Notes: generated by a model from the letters alone, not told the origin. DNA of 64,000 nt from Lachnospiraceae bacterium (GCA_024691305.1 JAILNS010000032.1:48566-112565), one strand, 5' to 3'; positions 8,502 through 17,820 are shown, numbered from the stretch's first letter. Numbers and translations: made by a program.

Positions 8502-10580
8502 ATGAACAAAGGACCATATTATATAACAACAGCCATAGCGTATACCTCGGGAAAGCCTCATATAGGCAACTGTTACGAGATCATGCTGGCGGACTGTATA
8601 GCAAGATATAAGAAAGCGGATGGTTATGATGTGCATTTCCAGACCGGATGTGATGAGCACGGACAGAAGATAGAGACCCGCGCCATAGAAGAAGATATGA
8701 CTCCCAAGGCATTCGTTGATAAGACGGCCGGAGTTATCAGGCATCTTTGGGACATGATGGGTACATCTTATGACAGATTCATACGAACAACGGATGAGGA
8801 TCATGAACGTCAGATCCAGAAGATATTTAAGAAGTTTTATGATCAGGGCGATATTTACAAAGGATCATACGAGGGGCTTTACTGCACCGAGTGCGAAGCC
8901 TTTTATACCCAGGCGCAGTTAAAAGACGGCGCATGTCCTGTCTGCGGAGGCAAGGTACATCCCGAGCAGGAAGAAGCATATTTCTTTAAAATGAGCAAAT
9001 ATGCGCCTAAACTCATAGATTATATCAATTCACATCCTGAATTCATTCAGCCTGTATCCCGCAAAAACGAGATGATGAACAATTTCCTTTTGCCGGGTCT
9101 TCAGGATCTGTGTGTATCCCGTACCTCATTTAAGTGGGGTATCCCGGTGGATTTCGATGATAAGCATGTTGTATATGTATGGCTTGATGCACTCAGTAAC
9201 TATATCACCGGTATCGGATATGATGCTGACGGTAATTCGAGCGACTTGTACAAAAAGTACTGGCCGGCGGATCTGCATCTTATCGGAAAAGATATAATCC
9301 GTTTCCATACTATATACTGGCCGATCTTCCTCATGGCATTAGGAGAGCCTCTTCCCAAGCAGATATTCGGACATCCATGGCTTTTACAGGGTGGAGAGAA
9401 GATGAGTAAGTCTAAAGGAAATGTTATCTATGTAGACGATCTCATCGATGTATTCGGACTGGATGCGGTCCGCTACTTTGTTGTACATGAAATGCCCTAT
9501 GAAAACGACGGAACAATTACCTGGGAACTCATGACCGAAAGAGTGAACTCGGATCTTGCGAACACTCTCGGAAATCTGGTAAACCGCACGATAGGAATGA
9601 GCAACAAATATTTTGGCGGTACCGTAGAAGATAAGGGGGTTTATGAGCCCTCCATAGATGATGACATGAAGGCAGTGGTTACATCTGCGTATGACAAAGT
9701 TGAAAAATCCATGGAAACTCTGCATGCGGCTGATGCCCTGACCCAGATATTTGATGTATTTAAGAGACTCAATAAATATATAGATGAGACCGAACCATGG
9801 GTACTTGCCAAAGATCCTGACAAGAAAGACCGTCTTTCAACGGTGTTGTTCAATCTTTGTACCGGGATAATCGCAGGAGCTTCTCTTCTTGCACCTTTCC
9901 TTCCCGATACTGCACAGAAGATCTCGGATCAGATAGGGCTTAAGCTTCGTACATTTGATACGCTTGGAACGTTCGGTGAAGGTGGATGCACAAGTACTCA
10001 CGTTACCGAAAGTCCCGAGATACTTTTTGCGCGTCTTGATAAGGAAGAGATCCTTGAAAAAGCAACTCAGATACAGAACAGACAGCGCTCTGAATTTATA
10101 GAACATCAAAGGGTTGCTTATGAGAATCTGGTAAAAGCAGGTAAGATGACCAAAGAAGAAGCCGACTCCGCATGGAAGGCATTAAACGGTGCAGGATCTT
10201 CCGATGATACAGCATCTTCTTCTGATCAGGAATATATCGATATCGAAGCCAAGGCAGAGATAGCATATGATGATTTTGCGGCACTTCAGTTACAGGTAGG
10301 GGAAGTGCTTGAGTGCGAAGAAGTTCCCAAGAGCAGAAAACTGCTTAAATTTAAGATAAGGATCGGTTCTGAAGTAAGACAAATCCTTTCCGGGATAAAA
10401 GCAAGTTACAGTCCTGATGAACTGGTTGGAAAGAAAGTAGTTGTGCTTGTCAATCTTAAACCTCGTGAGATAGCCGGAATGATGAGTGAGGGAATGATCC
10501 TAAGTGCCGAGGGCGCTGACGGTTCACTTTCATTGCTTACCATAGACAGGGATATGCCTGCAGGCGCAGAGGTTGGATGA
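8502..10580 (+). CDS. metG: Methionyl-tRNA synthetase with C-terminal tRNA-binding domain
   Basis: 692 residues. Class I synthetase: the HIGH-type motif is PHIGN near residue 24, and the KMSKS loop is GEKMSKSKGN near residue 300. A zinc knuckle of two CxxC pairs (CTECEAF and ACPVCGG) lies around residues 128-149. The anticodon-binding helical domain follows, and residues about 580-692 form an EMAPII/Trbp111-like OB fold (LQLQVGEVLECEEVPKSRKL) that dimerises and binds tRNA. A low-complexity Ser/Asp linker joins the domains. AGAGG ribosome site 8 bases before ATG. Confidence 0.97.
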   Translation: MNKGPYYITTAIAYTSGKPHIGNCYEIMLADCIARYKKADGYDVHFQTGCDEHGQKIETRAIEEDMTPKAFVDKTAGVIRHLWDMMGTSYDRFIRTTDEDHERQIQKIFKKFYDQGDIYKGSYEGLYCTECEAFYTQAQLKDGACPVCGGKVHPEQEEAYFFKMSKYAPKLIDYINSHPEFIQPVSRKNEMMNNFLLPGLQDLCVSRTSFKWGIPVDFDDKHVVYVWLDALSNYITGIGYDADGNSSDLYKKYWPADLHLIGKDIIRFHTIYWPIFLMALGEPLPKQIFGHPWLLQGGEKMSKSKGNVIYVDDLIDVFGLDAVRYFVVHEMPYENDGTITWELMTERVNSDLANTLGNLVNRTIGMSNKYFGGTVEDKGVYEPSIDDDMKAVVTSAYDKVEKSMETLHAADALTQIFDVFKRLNKYIDETEPWVLAKDPDKKDRLSTVLFNLCTGIIAGASLLAPFLPDTAQKISDQIGLKLRTFDTLGTFGEGGCTSTHVTESPEILFARLDKEEILEKATQIQNRQRSEFIEHQRVAYENLVKAGKMTKEEADSAWKALNGAGSSDDTASSSDQEYIDIEAKAEIAYDDFAALQLQVGEVLECEEVPKSRKLLKFKIRIGSEVRQILSGIKASYSPDELVGKKVVVLVNLKPREIAGMMSEGMILSAEGADGSLSLLTIDRDMPAGAEVG

Positions 10581-10607
10581 TAAACAGATTTCACGGAGGA
10601 TGTGCAT

Positions 10608-11537
10608 ATGCGAAAAGAAGAGCTTAGCTTTGATTCACGCGACGGTATATCTCAGATTTATGCGGTGAAGTGGATTCCCGATACGGAGCCGAAAGCAGTG
10701 TTACAGATCACTCACGGAATGGCTGAACATATCGCCAGATATGAGGATTTTGCCCGGTTCATGTGCGGACACGGAATACTCGTGACCGGTGATGATCATT
10801 TAGGACACGGCAGGACCGCCAAGATCAACAATGCAAAGCAGGGATATATATGCGCAAAACATGGCGATACCGTGATGGTAAGAGATGAGCACAGACTCAA
10901 AAAGATTGTTCAGGGTGAGAATCCCGGAGTTCCGTATTTTGTGCTCGGACATTCGATGGGATCTTTTATCATAAGGAATTATATGTACAGATACGGTACC
11001 GGAATAAACGGAGCGATCGTAATGGGAACCGGTATGCAGCCCAGAGGACTTCTTTGTGTATCACGTGCGATGGCGGCGGTATCCGGCTTTTTGCTTGGTG
11101 ATGATCATATACCCGCTGTCCTCAACTCACTTGCATTCGGAAGTTATAACAAGCGGGTGAGAGATCCTCAAAACGATTATGAATGGCTCAGCAGGAACAA
11201 GGTTAACCAGCAAAAATACCTTGATGATCCGGATTGCGGTTTTACATTCACAGTAAACGGCTTCAAAGCACTGTTTAAACTCATATGGAAACTTACGGAC
11301 AAGGAAAATATCAGCAAGATGCCCAAGTCCCTTCCGATACTCATGGTTTCGGGAGAAGAGGATCCGGTCGGTAATTACGGAGAAGCTGTCCGTCAGGTAT
11401 ATGATTCATACAAGGAACTCGGAATGGAGAATGTCACGCTTAAATTATATCCCGAAGATCGTCATGAGATCCTTAATGAAGTAGATAACGAAACGGTTTA
11501 TACCGACATTCTTAACTGGATAGAAGGACTTTTATAA
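10608..11537 (+). CDS. Alpha/beta hydrolase (S33 / monoacylglycerol lipase-like)
   Basis: 309 residues from the ATG at 10608, chosen because GGAGGA ends 7 bases upstream; an in-frame GTG at 10602 is too close. The nucleophile elbow is GHSMGS; AVLQITHGMAEHIARYEDFARFM is the oxyanion strand seen in lysophospholipase PldB and monoglyceride lipases, and the Asp and His of the triad probably lie in EEDPVGN and EDRHEIL. Likely cleaves an acyl ester in the cytoplasm. Sits 27 bases after metG and may be co-transcribed; no functional link is evident. Confidence 0.82.
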   Translation: MRKEELSFDSRDGISQIYAVKWIPDTEPKAVLQITHGMAEHIARYEDFARFMCGHGILVTGDDHLGHGRTAKINNAKQGYICAKHGDTVMVRDEHRLKKIVQGENPGVPYFVLGHSMGSFIIRNYMYRYGTGINGAIVMGTGMQPRGLLCVSRAMAAVSGFLLGDDHIPAVLNSLAFGSYNKRVRDPQNDYEWLSRNKVNQQKYLDDPDCGFTFTVNGFKALFKLIWKLTDKENISKMPKSLPILMVSGEEDPVGNYGEAVRQVYDSYKELGMENVTLKLYPEDRHEILNEVDNETVYTDILNWIEGLL

Positions 11538-11586
11538 TTCTGGTCAAAATATAGACTGTCAACGGGGCAGTTATGGAGGAATCATT

Positions 11587-12528
11587 ATGAAAAGATCATT
11601 GAAAAGGATCATCCAGAGTATGGCCGTTATATTTGCGGTATATATGCTTATGGGGATCAGTGCTTTTGCGGCAGATAAGGATACGGTCGTAGCACTCGGC
11701 GCAGACTTAAATGCTTCACAAAGAGCCACTGTTTTGTCTCTTATGGGAATGACTGAAGAAGATCTTACCAAATGTACAGTTATAACGGTCACCAATGCCG
11801 ATGAGCACCAGTTTCTTGATGGTTATATCGACAGTTCTGTCATAGGTACCAAGGCACTTACGAGTGTTAAGATGACCAAGGCAGCTGCGGGAAGCGGAAT
11901 AACCGTGACTACCCAGAATGTAAACTATTGCACAACCGGTATGTACAGGAATGCGCTTCTTACCGCCGGAGTGGAAGACCGTGACGTACTGGTGGTAGCT
12001 CCGACGCCGGTATCGGGAACCGCAGGGCTTATAGGTGCAGTCAAAGCGTATGAAGCTTCTACCGGTACTGTCATAAAAAGTGAGGTTTTAGACGGAGCAC
12101 TCGATGAGATGATAACCACAGGTGAACTGACCGAGCAGATTGAAAATGCAAACAGTGAGGATGTCGAAGCGCTTATAGCATGGCTCAAGAATATGATAGC
12201 CACCGGAAAACTCGACACTTCCGATGAAAACAGCATCCGCAGTACCATAGCAGAGGGAGAAAAACAGTTCGGAGTTACTCTTACCGATGAGGAAAAACAG
12301 CAGATAGTCGATCTGCTTAAAAAACTTGATGCCCTGGGATTAAACGGCACATATCTTATAGGTCAGGCTGAGAATCTGTACAAACAATACGGTTCGGATG
12401 TTGTAAATCAGGCACAGGATGTTATAAATGAGGCTGTTGGAAATGCTGTAAGTCAGGCGACCAAAAGTTTTTTCTCAAGTATAAAAGACAGCTTCACAGG
12501 ATTTTTCACGGGTTTGTTTGGCAGGTAA
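11587..12528 (+). CDS. DUF1002 secreted protein
   Basis: 313 residues with a signal peptide (residues 1-28, cleavage likely after SAFA). The mature start DTVVALGADLNASQRATVLSLMG and the block TTQNVNYCTTGMYRNALLTAGV...VVAPTPVSGTAGL are the hallmarks of DUF1002 (B. subtilis YpuA-like) proteins, whose function is not known. Residues 200-313 are helical and amphipathic. A GGAGG-like site (TGGAGG) precedes the ATG. Followed after 3 bases by the GNAT gene. Confidence 0.85.
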   Translation: MKRSLKRIIQSMAVIFAVYMLMGISAFAADKDTVVALGADLNASQRATVLSLMGMTEEDLTKCTVITVTNADEHQFLDGYIDSSVIGTKALTSVKMTKAAAGSGITVTTQNVNYCTTGMYRNALLTAGVEDRDVLVVAPTPVSGTAGLIGAVKAYEASTGTVIKSEVLDGALDEMITTGELTEQIENANSEDVEALIAWLKNMIATGKLDTSDENSIRSTIAEGEKQFGVTLTDEEKQQIVDLLKKLDALGLNGTYLIGQAENLYKQYGSDVVNQAQDVINEAVGNAVSQATKSFFSSIKDSFTGFFTGLFGR

Positions 12529-12531
12529 ATT

Positions 12532-12999
12532 ATGGACGGCATCATATACAGAGTGGCTTACAGATCCGAATGGGATACGTGTATGGATCTGGCCTGGCGC
12601 ACATTTGTTAAGTATGAAGCACCGGAATATACACAGGAAGGTATACAGAATTTCAAGGATTTTGTTACCGACGGCGTGTTAAAGACAATGTTTGAAAACG
12701 GTGTTTATAAGCTTTTTGTGGCCGTATATGAAAAAAAGATCATCGGAATCATATCGTTAAGAGATAATAATCATATATCCCTTCTTTTTGTCGAATCCAA
12801 ATATCACAGGCAGGGAGTAGGTTCCGGACTTATGCAGTTTCTTGTTGAACATATGATCAACGTAATGAACTTAAGATCTCTTACCGTGAATGCTGCTCCT
12901 TACGGGGTTGAATTCTATCATAAACTGGGGTTTGAGGATACCGGCCCTGAGCAGGTGAATTCCGGTATCACTTACACACCGATGGTGCTGAATTTTTAA
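12532..12999 (+). CDS. GNAT family N-acetyltransferase
   Basis: 155 residues. Acetyl-CoA binding motif A is FVESKYHRQGVGSGLMQFLVEHM (R/Q-x-x-G-x-G/A type), preceded by the KIIGIISLRDNNHISLLFV strand pair; the closing AAPYGVEFYHKLGFEDTG is the classic motif B. The overall pattern resembles PA4866/YafP-type acetyltransferases. It transfers an acetyl group from acetyl-CoA to an amine; the acceptor is unknown. Probably translated with the DUF1002 gene. Confidence 0.88.
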   Translation: MDGIIYRVAYRSEWDTCMDLAWRTFVKYEAPEYTQEGIQNFKDFVTDGVLKTMFENGVYKLFVAVYEKKIIGIISLRDNNHISLLFVESKYHRQGVGSGLMQFLVEHMINVMNLRSLTVNAAPYGVEFYHKLGFEDTGPEQVNSGITYTPMVLNF

Positions 13000-13035
13000 T
13001 AACAGTATTTAATACATTATTATAAAGGAGTCACA

Positions 13036-13806
13036 ATGGGAAAATTTTTTGCTTTGGACAGTCCTGTCATGCGTTTTCTTTCGCGCCTTGCAGATCTTAT
13101 GATACTTAATCTGCTCGTACTTATTACATGTATACCGATCATCACGGTAGGTGCATCTTTATCCGCACTCCACTATGTCCTGATAAAAATGGTCAGGGAT
13201 GAAGAAACATATATCACTAAGATGTATTTCAAATCTTTTAAGGAAAACTTTGCGCAGGGTACGATACTGTGGCTGATCGTCCTGCTTGTAGCTGCGGTGT
13301 TTGTGGGTGATTATTTTGTCTTTATCAGGGCAGGAAAAGAGTTTTCTATCGTATTCGTGGTGGCTGTTTTTGCAGTAGGAGTTTTATTCCTGATGACCAG
13401 CATGTATATCTTTCCTCTTCAGGCCAGATTTTACAACACAGTCGGTCATACCTTAAAGAATGCATTTCTGGTCATGATCCTTAACTTCCCCAAGAGTATA
13501 TGCATGCTTTTGCTGTATCTGGTTCCCGTAGTACTGCTTCTTGTATCGCCCATGGCTACGCCGTTTCTTATTATGTTCGGAATATCTGCACCTTCCCTTG
13601 GTGCAGTTTATCTGTACAGAAAAGTATTTTCACGTTTTGAACCCGAAACGGATGGGATCACTCCGGATATGGAATTCCAGGTAAATATGGAGGGTGTTGA
13701 GACCGAAGGCGAAGAGCAGGATAAAATGCCGGAAGAAACCCCGGATGAAACATTGAATAATGAGCCGGATGAAATGCACAATGAAGAGACGGATGAAACG
13801 GTTTAG
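13036..13806 (+). CDS. YesL-like (DUF624) membrane protein with acidic tail
   Basis: 256 residues with five or so hydrophobic segments in the first 195. MGKFFALDSPVMRFLSRLADLMILNLLVLITCIPIITVGAS is typical of YesL/DUF624 proteins, usually found beside sugar ABC transporters in Firmicutes; the next gene is indeed a sugar-transport ATPase. Residues 200-256 are an unusual Glu/Asp/Pro/Thr-rich tail with repeated DE-T-x-x-E-x-D-E units. Good AAAGGAG ribosome site. Function unknown; a scaffold or accessory role in transport is inference. Confidence 0.8.
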   Translation: MGKFFALDSPVMRFLSRLADLMILNLLVLITCIPIITVGASLSALHYVLIKMVRDEETYITKMYFKSFKENFAQGTILWLIVLLVAAVFVGDYFVFIRAGKEFSIVFVVAVFAVGVLFLMTSMYIFPLQARFYNTVGHTLKNAFLVMILNFPKSICMLLLYLVPVVLLLVSPMATPFLIMFGISAPSLGAVYLYRKVFSRFEPETDGITPDMEFQVNMEGVETEGEEQDKMPEETPDETLNNEPDEMHNEETDETV

Positions 13807-13936
13807 GCATTTTGCATACATATCGGATATAATTTTGGGCAAATGAGGTATGGCGTACATCAGGCCCGAAATATATACTATATAACAGATTGCGGATTAG
13901 TCCGCTTATAAAAATGTTAATTTTCAGGAGGTAAAC

Positions 13937-15046
13937 ATGGCAAGTTTAAGTTTAACTAACATTTGCAAGGTGTATCCCAACGGTTTTGAAGCTGTTAAGG
14001 ATTTCAACCTTCAGATCGAGGACAAAGAGTTCATCATCTTCGTAGGCCCTTCAGGTTGTGGTAAGTCTACTACACTTCGTATGATCGCAGGTTTGGAAGA
14101 TATTTCTTCCGGTGAACTGAAGATCGGCGACAGGATTGTTAATGACGTAGAGCCTAAGGATCGTGATATCGCGATGGTATTCCAGAACTACGCTCTGTAT
14201 CCTCATATGTCAGTTTATGATAACATGGCTTTTGGTCTTAAGCTTCGTAAAGTTCCGAAGGATGAGATCGACAAGATGGTTAAAGAAGCAGCTAAGATCC
14301 TTGACCTGTCAGCACTCCTTGATCGTAAGCCTAAGGCTTTGTCAGGTGGTCAGAGACAGCGTGTTGCCATGGGTCGTGCGATCGTTCGTAATCCTCAGGT
14401 ATTCCTTATGGACGAGCCTCTTTCAAACCTGGATGCAAAACTTCGTGTACAGATGAGAATTGAGATCGCTAAGCTTCATCAGAGACTTGGAACCACCATC
14501 ATCTACGTTACACATGACCAGACAGAGGCTATGACTCTTGGTGATCGTATCGTTGTTATGAAGGATGGTGTTATCCAGCAGGTTGATACTCCTCAGAACC
14601 TTTATGAGAAGCCCGGTAATCTGTTCGTTGCAGGTTTCATGGGATCACCTCAGATGAACTTCCTTGATGCTGAAGTTGAGGTTAACGGCGACGAAGCCAG
14701 TCTTAAGGTTGGCGGCAAGGCTATTCCTCTTCCTCCTGCTAAGGCTAAGAAACTTATCGATGGCGGCTATAACGGAAAGACCGTTACATTCGGTATCCGT
14801 CCCGAGGATGTATATGATTCAGAGATGTTCATCGAGACAGCTAAATGCGTATTCGAGTCAAACATCAAGGTTTACGAGCTTCTCGGTGCTGAAGTTTATC
14901 TGTACTTTGATCTTGATGAGTTCCCGATCACTGCAAGAGTTGATTCCAGAACTACAGCAAGACCCGGCGATACAGTTAAGTTTGCATTCGATGTTGAGAA
15001 GATCCATATCTTTGACAAAGAGACAGAGCAGACCATTACTAACTAA
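13937..15046 (+). CDS. msmK: Sugar ABC transporter ATPase, MsmK/MsmX/UgpC type
   Basis: 369 residues. Walker A GPSGCGKST, Q-loop MVFQNYALYPHM, ABC signature LSGGQRQRVAMGRA, Walker B VFLMDEPLSNLDA and switch His in YVTHDQTEAMTLG, followed by a C-terminal TOBE/OB regulatory domain (residues 240-369). This family powers CUT1 oligosaccharide importers and is often shared between several transporters. It stands alone here with its own ribosome site (AGGAGG) and terminator. Codon use is strikingly biased (ATC, CTT, GTT, few ATA or AGG codons) compared with neighbours, as for very highly expressed genes. Likely serves the ATPase-less importer at 23469-26787. Confidence 0.95.
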   Translation: MASLSLTNICKVYPNGFEAVKDFNLQIEDKEFIIFVGPSGCGKSTTLRMIAGLEDISSGELKIGDRIVNDVEPKDRDIAMVFQNYALYPHMSVYDNMAFGLKLRKVPKDEIDKMVKEAAKILDLSALLDRKPKALSGGQRQRVAMGRAIVRNPQVFLMDEPLSNLDAKLRVQMRIEIAKLHQRLGTTIIYVTHDQTEAMTLGDRIVVMKDGVIQQVDTPQNLYEKPGNLFVAGFMGSPQMNFLDAEVEVNGDEASLKVGGKAIPLPPAKAKKLIDGGYNGKTVTFGIRPEDVYDSEMFIETAKCVFESNIKVYELLGAEVYLYFDLDEFPITARVDSRTTARPGDTVKFAFDVEKIHIFDKETEQTITN

Positions 15047-15064
15047 TCGTAATTATGGTAAGAT

Positions 15065-15098
15065 AAGGGAGATGGGTAACCATCTCCCTTTTATTTTT
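15065..15098 (+). terminator. Rho-independent terminator after msmK
   Basis: An 11-pair perfect stem (AAGGGAGATGG / CCATCTCCCTT) with a GTAA loop, followed by TTATTTTT. It separates the highly expressed ATPase gene from the PucR-type regulator. Confidence 0.92.
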
Positions 15099-15132
15099 AT
15101 AAGTATCTGATATTAAATTCCGGAGGTAAAAA

Positions 15133-16227
15133 ATGATATCGATCCAGACGATCAAGAACAGTATAGATGATCTAAAAGCGATCACTAAGACAGAATTTGC
15201 AATCTACGATACGCTTGGAGCTTTGCAGACAGCCACGGGAGATATCGAAAAACCGGATAACTCCATACTCAGCAATTTTGCGGATTCGGCTGCTGACTCT
15301 CAGGTGGTCGGAGTACATCATCTGCTCAAGGTCATGGACGGTGAGGAACCGATGTATATCCTGGATGCCGTCGGAAACGGTGAAGATACATATACTTATG
15401 CAAGGATAGCTGTCAGTTCGCTTCAGAATCTGATGGCAGCTTATAAAGAAAAATTCGATCGTGGCGGGTTCTTCCAGAATCTTATAATGGATAATCTTCT
15501 CCTGGTGGATATCTATAATCGTGCCAAAAAACTGCATATAGAGAGTAATGTGAGGCGCGTCGCGATGCTTGTGGAAACTTCTCCGGATAAGAATTCCGTA
15601 GGTCAGGAACTGCTTTCGAGTATGTTTTCCGTGCAAAACGGTGACTATACAACGGCGATAGATGAGAACGGGATAGTGCTCATCAAGAAGCTTGATGAAG
15701 GGCAGGACTATGACGATATACGAGGATTTGCAAAGACTATCGTGGATATGATGCAGATGGAAGCAATGATGAATGTCCGTGTCGCATACGGTACCATCGT
15801 CGATGAGTTAAAAGATGTGTCAAAATCATATAAAGAGGCCATGATGGCTTTGGAAGTCGGCCGTATCTTCTATACCGAGAGCAGAGTTGCGGCATATAAC
15901 AATCTGGGCATCGGCCGTCTCATATATCAACTCCCGGAAAATCTCTGTCATATGTATGTTGAAGAAATATTCGGAGATAACATACCCGATGATCTTGACG
16001 AGGAGACCATTAACACTATTAATAAGTTTTTCGAGAACAATCTGAATATTTCGGAAACTTCAAGACAGCTTTTCGTACACAGAAATACGCTTGTTTACAG
16101 GATCGAGAAGTTACAGAAACAGACGGGTCTTGACATACGTCTTTTTGATGATGCACTCACACTAAAGATCGCTCTTATGGTAGTCGATTATATGAAACAT
16201 CAGGAGCAGATAAGAAGAAATTCTTAA
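15133..16227 (+). CDS. PucR/CdaR-type transcriptional regulator
   Basis: 364 residues. The C-terminal 60 residues carry the PucR-type helix-turn-helix: ENNLNISETSRQLFVHRNTLVYRIEKLQ followed by TGLDIRLFDDALTLKIAL. The central region (about 200-290) resembles the GGDEF-like domain of CdaR/PucR activators. The N-terminal part is a sensor of unknown ligand. It sits just behind msmK, so regulation of carbon uptake is plausible but not shown. GGAGG ribosome site 8 bases before ATG. The gene ends 13 bases from the 3' end of the minus-strand SRP RNA. Confidence 0.85.
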   Translation: MISIQTIKNSIDDLKAITKTEFAIYDTLGALQTATGDIEKPDNSILSNFADSAADSQVVGVHHLLKVMDGEEPMYILDAVGNGEDTYTYARIAVSSLQNLMAAYKEKFDRGGFFQNLIMDNLLLVDIYNRAKKLHIESNVRRVAMLVETSPDKNSVGQELLSSMFSVQNGDYTTAIDENGIVLIKKLDEGQDYDDIRGFAKTIVDMMQMEAMMNVRVAYGTIVDELKDVSKSYKEAMMALEVGRIFYTESRVAAYNNLGIGRLIYQLPENLCHMYVEEIFGDNIPDDLDEETINTINKFFENNLNISETSRQLFVHRNTLVYRIEKLQKQTGLDIRLFDDALTLKIALMVVDYMKHQEQIRRNS

Positions 16228-16239
16228 AGAAATCAAACA

Positions 16240-16506
16240 AATACCGTGCGCCTTCCTTCGAACTGCCATTCATGCATGTTTCCCCTGCAGTTAGCTCCGC
16301 CAGGCACCCTCACGGCACATGGGAGGTTCCGCTTAGTGCTGCTGCATTCCTGCCCTGACACGATTCACGGATCCCCATTGCGTAAGACCCAAACTTCATC
16401 ACCACTTACAGAGGGCGTTTACACAAACTTAAACCCTCCGGTCGGCATCACCCCTGCTAGAGCGGATTGCAGGTACAGGGCACCGCTACTGCCCCGGCTG
16501 CACGGC
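16240..16506 (-). ncRNA. ffs: Signal recognition particle RNA, large bacterial type
   Basis: On the minus strand the conserved SRP domain IV is present: GUCAGGGCAGGAAUGCAGCAG with CACUAAGC, the loop that binds Ffh (plus positions 16325-16359). The 5' end GCCGUGC pairs with 3' GCACGG (16244-16249), closing a molecule of about 267 nt, the size of the Bacillus 6S-like scRNA with Alu domain rather than the short 4.5S form. U-rich sequence follows the closing stem. With Ffh it targets membrane and secreted proteins co-translationally. Exact ends are estimated from promoter and terminal pairing. Confidence 0.92.
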
Positions 16507-16512
16507 TTATTA

Positions 16513-16541
16513 AGTATATTTAATTAAGCGCTTATTGTCAA
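16513..16541 (-). promoter_or_regulatory. SRP RNA promoter, near-consensus sigma-A
   Basis: On the minus strand: TTGACA (16536-16541), a 17-base spacer and TATACT (16513-16518). The start point would fall near 16506, exactly where the closing stem of the SRP RNA begins. Its -35 overlaps the -35 of the opposing tadA promoter. Confidence 0.85.
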
Positions 16542-16563
16542 ACTACATATGTTAATTTAAGAT
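16535..16563 (+). promoter_or_regulatory. Putative tadA promoter giving a leaderless mRNA
   Basis: TTGTCA (16535-16540), 17-base spacer, TAAGAT (16558-16563). The expected start point is the A of the tadA ATG at 16570, and no Shine-Dalgarno sequence is present. A shifted -10, GATAAT at 16561, is also possible. Moderate support only. Confidence 0.45.
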
Positions 16564-16569
16564 AATCCT

Positions 16570-17091
16570 ATGTGTCATAAACCCGAATATACCCCTGAAG
16601 ATATCAAATATATGAAAGAAGCACTTAAGCAGGCAAGACTTGCTTACGGTCGCGGCGAAGTGCCTATAGGCTGCGTTATAGTCCATGAAGGACGGGTGAT
16701 AGGACGCGGATACAATCGCCGGAATACCGATAAGTGCACCCTTGCACATGCAGAGATAACCGCTATAAAAAGAGCAAGCAGGGTTATCGGAGACTGGCGT
16801 CTTGAAGAATGCACCATGTATGTTACATTGGAGCCGTGTCAGATGTGTGCGGGCGCTATAGTACAGGCCAGGATTCCGACAGTTTTTGCAGGGGCATCCA
16901 GTCCTAAGGCAGGATGCGCAGGTTCGGTTCTGGATATACTAAACAACAACGAATTTAATCATCAGGTAGCATACGACTGTGGCCTTTTACAGGAAGAGTG
17001 CACAGCACTTCTTAAGAAGTTTTTTGTGGAACTGCGTGTCAGAAATAAAGAAGAGAAAAGGCAAAAAGAACAAGAGGACGATCTTCAATGA
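16570..17091 (+). CDS. tadA: tRNA-specific adenosine deaminase
   Basis: 173 residues. Converts the wobble A34 of tRNA-Arg(ACG) to inosine. Zinc and catalytic residues are visible: H60-A-E62 and the P89-C90-x-x-C93 motif (PCQMC). The N-terminal YMKEALKQARLAYGRGEVPIGCVIV block is typical. A basic, Lys/Glu-rich C-terminal tail extends beyond the usual core. No ribosome site precedes the ATG. The stop overlaps the start of the HAD hydrolase by four bases. Confidence 0.95.
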   Translation: MCHKPEYTPEDIKYMKEALKQARLAYGRGEVPIGCVIVHEGRVIGRGYNRRNTDKCTLAHAEITAIKRASRVIGDWRLEECTMYVTLEPCQMCAGAIVQARIPTVFAGASSPKAGCAGSVLDILNNNEFNHQVAYDCGLLQEECTALLKKFFVELRVRNKEEKRQKEQEDDLQ

Positions 17092-17729
17092 ATTATATAT
17101 TTGACGTGGACGGAACCCTTTGGGACACCACGGTGATAGTAGCAAAGGCGTGGAACGATGCGGTAGAAGATGTGGGACTTAAAGATAAGCTTGGCCGTTT
17201 CGTTACCGCGGATATGTTAAAAAAAGAATTCGGAAAGCCCATGGATGTTATAATCGATGATCTTTTTCCCGGGGAATCGGATGAACTTAAAGAAAAGATC
17301 ATGGTGTGCGTAAAGGAACATGAGCAAAAATGTGTCAGTGAATGTACTGATGATCTCTCCTATCCCGGGGTCGTAAAAACCCTTAAAAAACTTGTCAAAA
17401 GCAGCAAGCTGTATATAGTAAGTAACTGTCAGGACGGTTATATACCTCTTGTGATGGGAAAACTCGGTATAACTGAGATCATTTCGGATTATGAGTGTTT
17501 CGGAGCATCGGGACTGCTTAAGGCTGACAATATACGTCTTATAATGAAAAGAAACGGTATCCGAACTGAAGAAGCAAGATACATCGGGGATACCTTCGGA
17601 GATTATGATTCCGCAAGAGAAGCAGGCGTGAGTTTTATATATGCTTCTTACGGTTTCGGAGATGATAAGCCGTGTCCGGAATATGAGGGATTAAGTATTT
17701 CTTCATTTGAAGAACTTGAAGATTTATAG
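17088..17729 (+). CDS. HAD superfamily hydrolase
   Basis: 213 residues. Motif I FDVDGTLWDT supplies the nucleophile Asp6 and general acid Asp8; the SNCQDGY segment is motif II, and YIGDTFGDYDSAREAGV is motif IV with metal-binding Asp residues. A helical cap lies at residues 20-85. This pattern fits phosphoglycolate phosphatase-like or nucleotidase HADs. Translationally coupled to tadA by ATGA overlap, as is common for unrelated housekeeping genes. Substrate unknown. Confidence 0.85.
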   Translation: MNYIFDVDGTLWDTTVIVAKAWNDAVEDVGLKDKLGRFVTADMLKKEFGKPMDVIIDDLFPGESDELKEKIMVCVKEHEQKCVSECTDDLSYPGVVKTLKKLVKSSKLYIVSNCQDGYIPLVMGKLGITEIISDYECFGASGLLKADNIRLIMKRNGIRTEEARYIGDTFGDYDSAREAGVSFIYASYGFGDDKPCPEYEGLSISSFEELEDL

Positions 17730-17786
17730 ATATAAATACATATAGATATAAATTTATATCAAAACCGGCTGATAAAGCGAATAAGC

Positions 17787-17820
17787 CCGCGGATTATAAA
17801 AATCCGCGGACTTTTGTTTT
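17787..17820 (+). terminator. Rho-independent terminator after the HAD gene
   Basis: Nine-pair stem CCGCGGATT / AATCCGCGG with a five-base loop, followed by ACTTTTGTTTT. On the opposite strand the tail is weaker (CTTATTCGCTTT), so it may also end the convergent minus-strand gene less efficiently. Confidence 0.85.

Noticed and set aside
16246..16527. Open frame of 93 codons on the plus strand
   Set aside because: It lies antisense to the SRP RNA, whose conserved domain IV and promoter explain the sequence.
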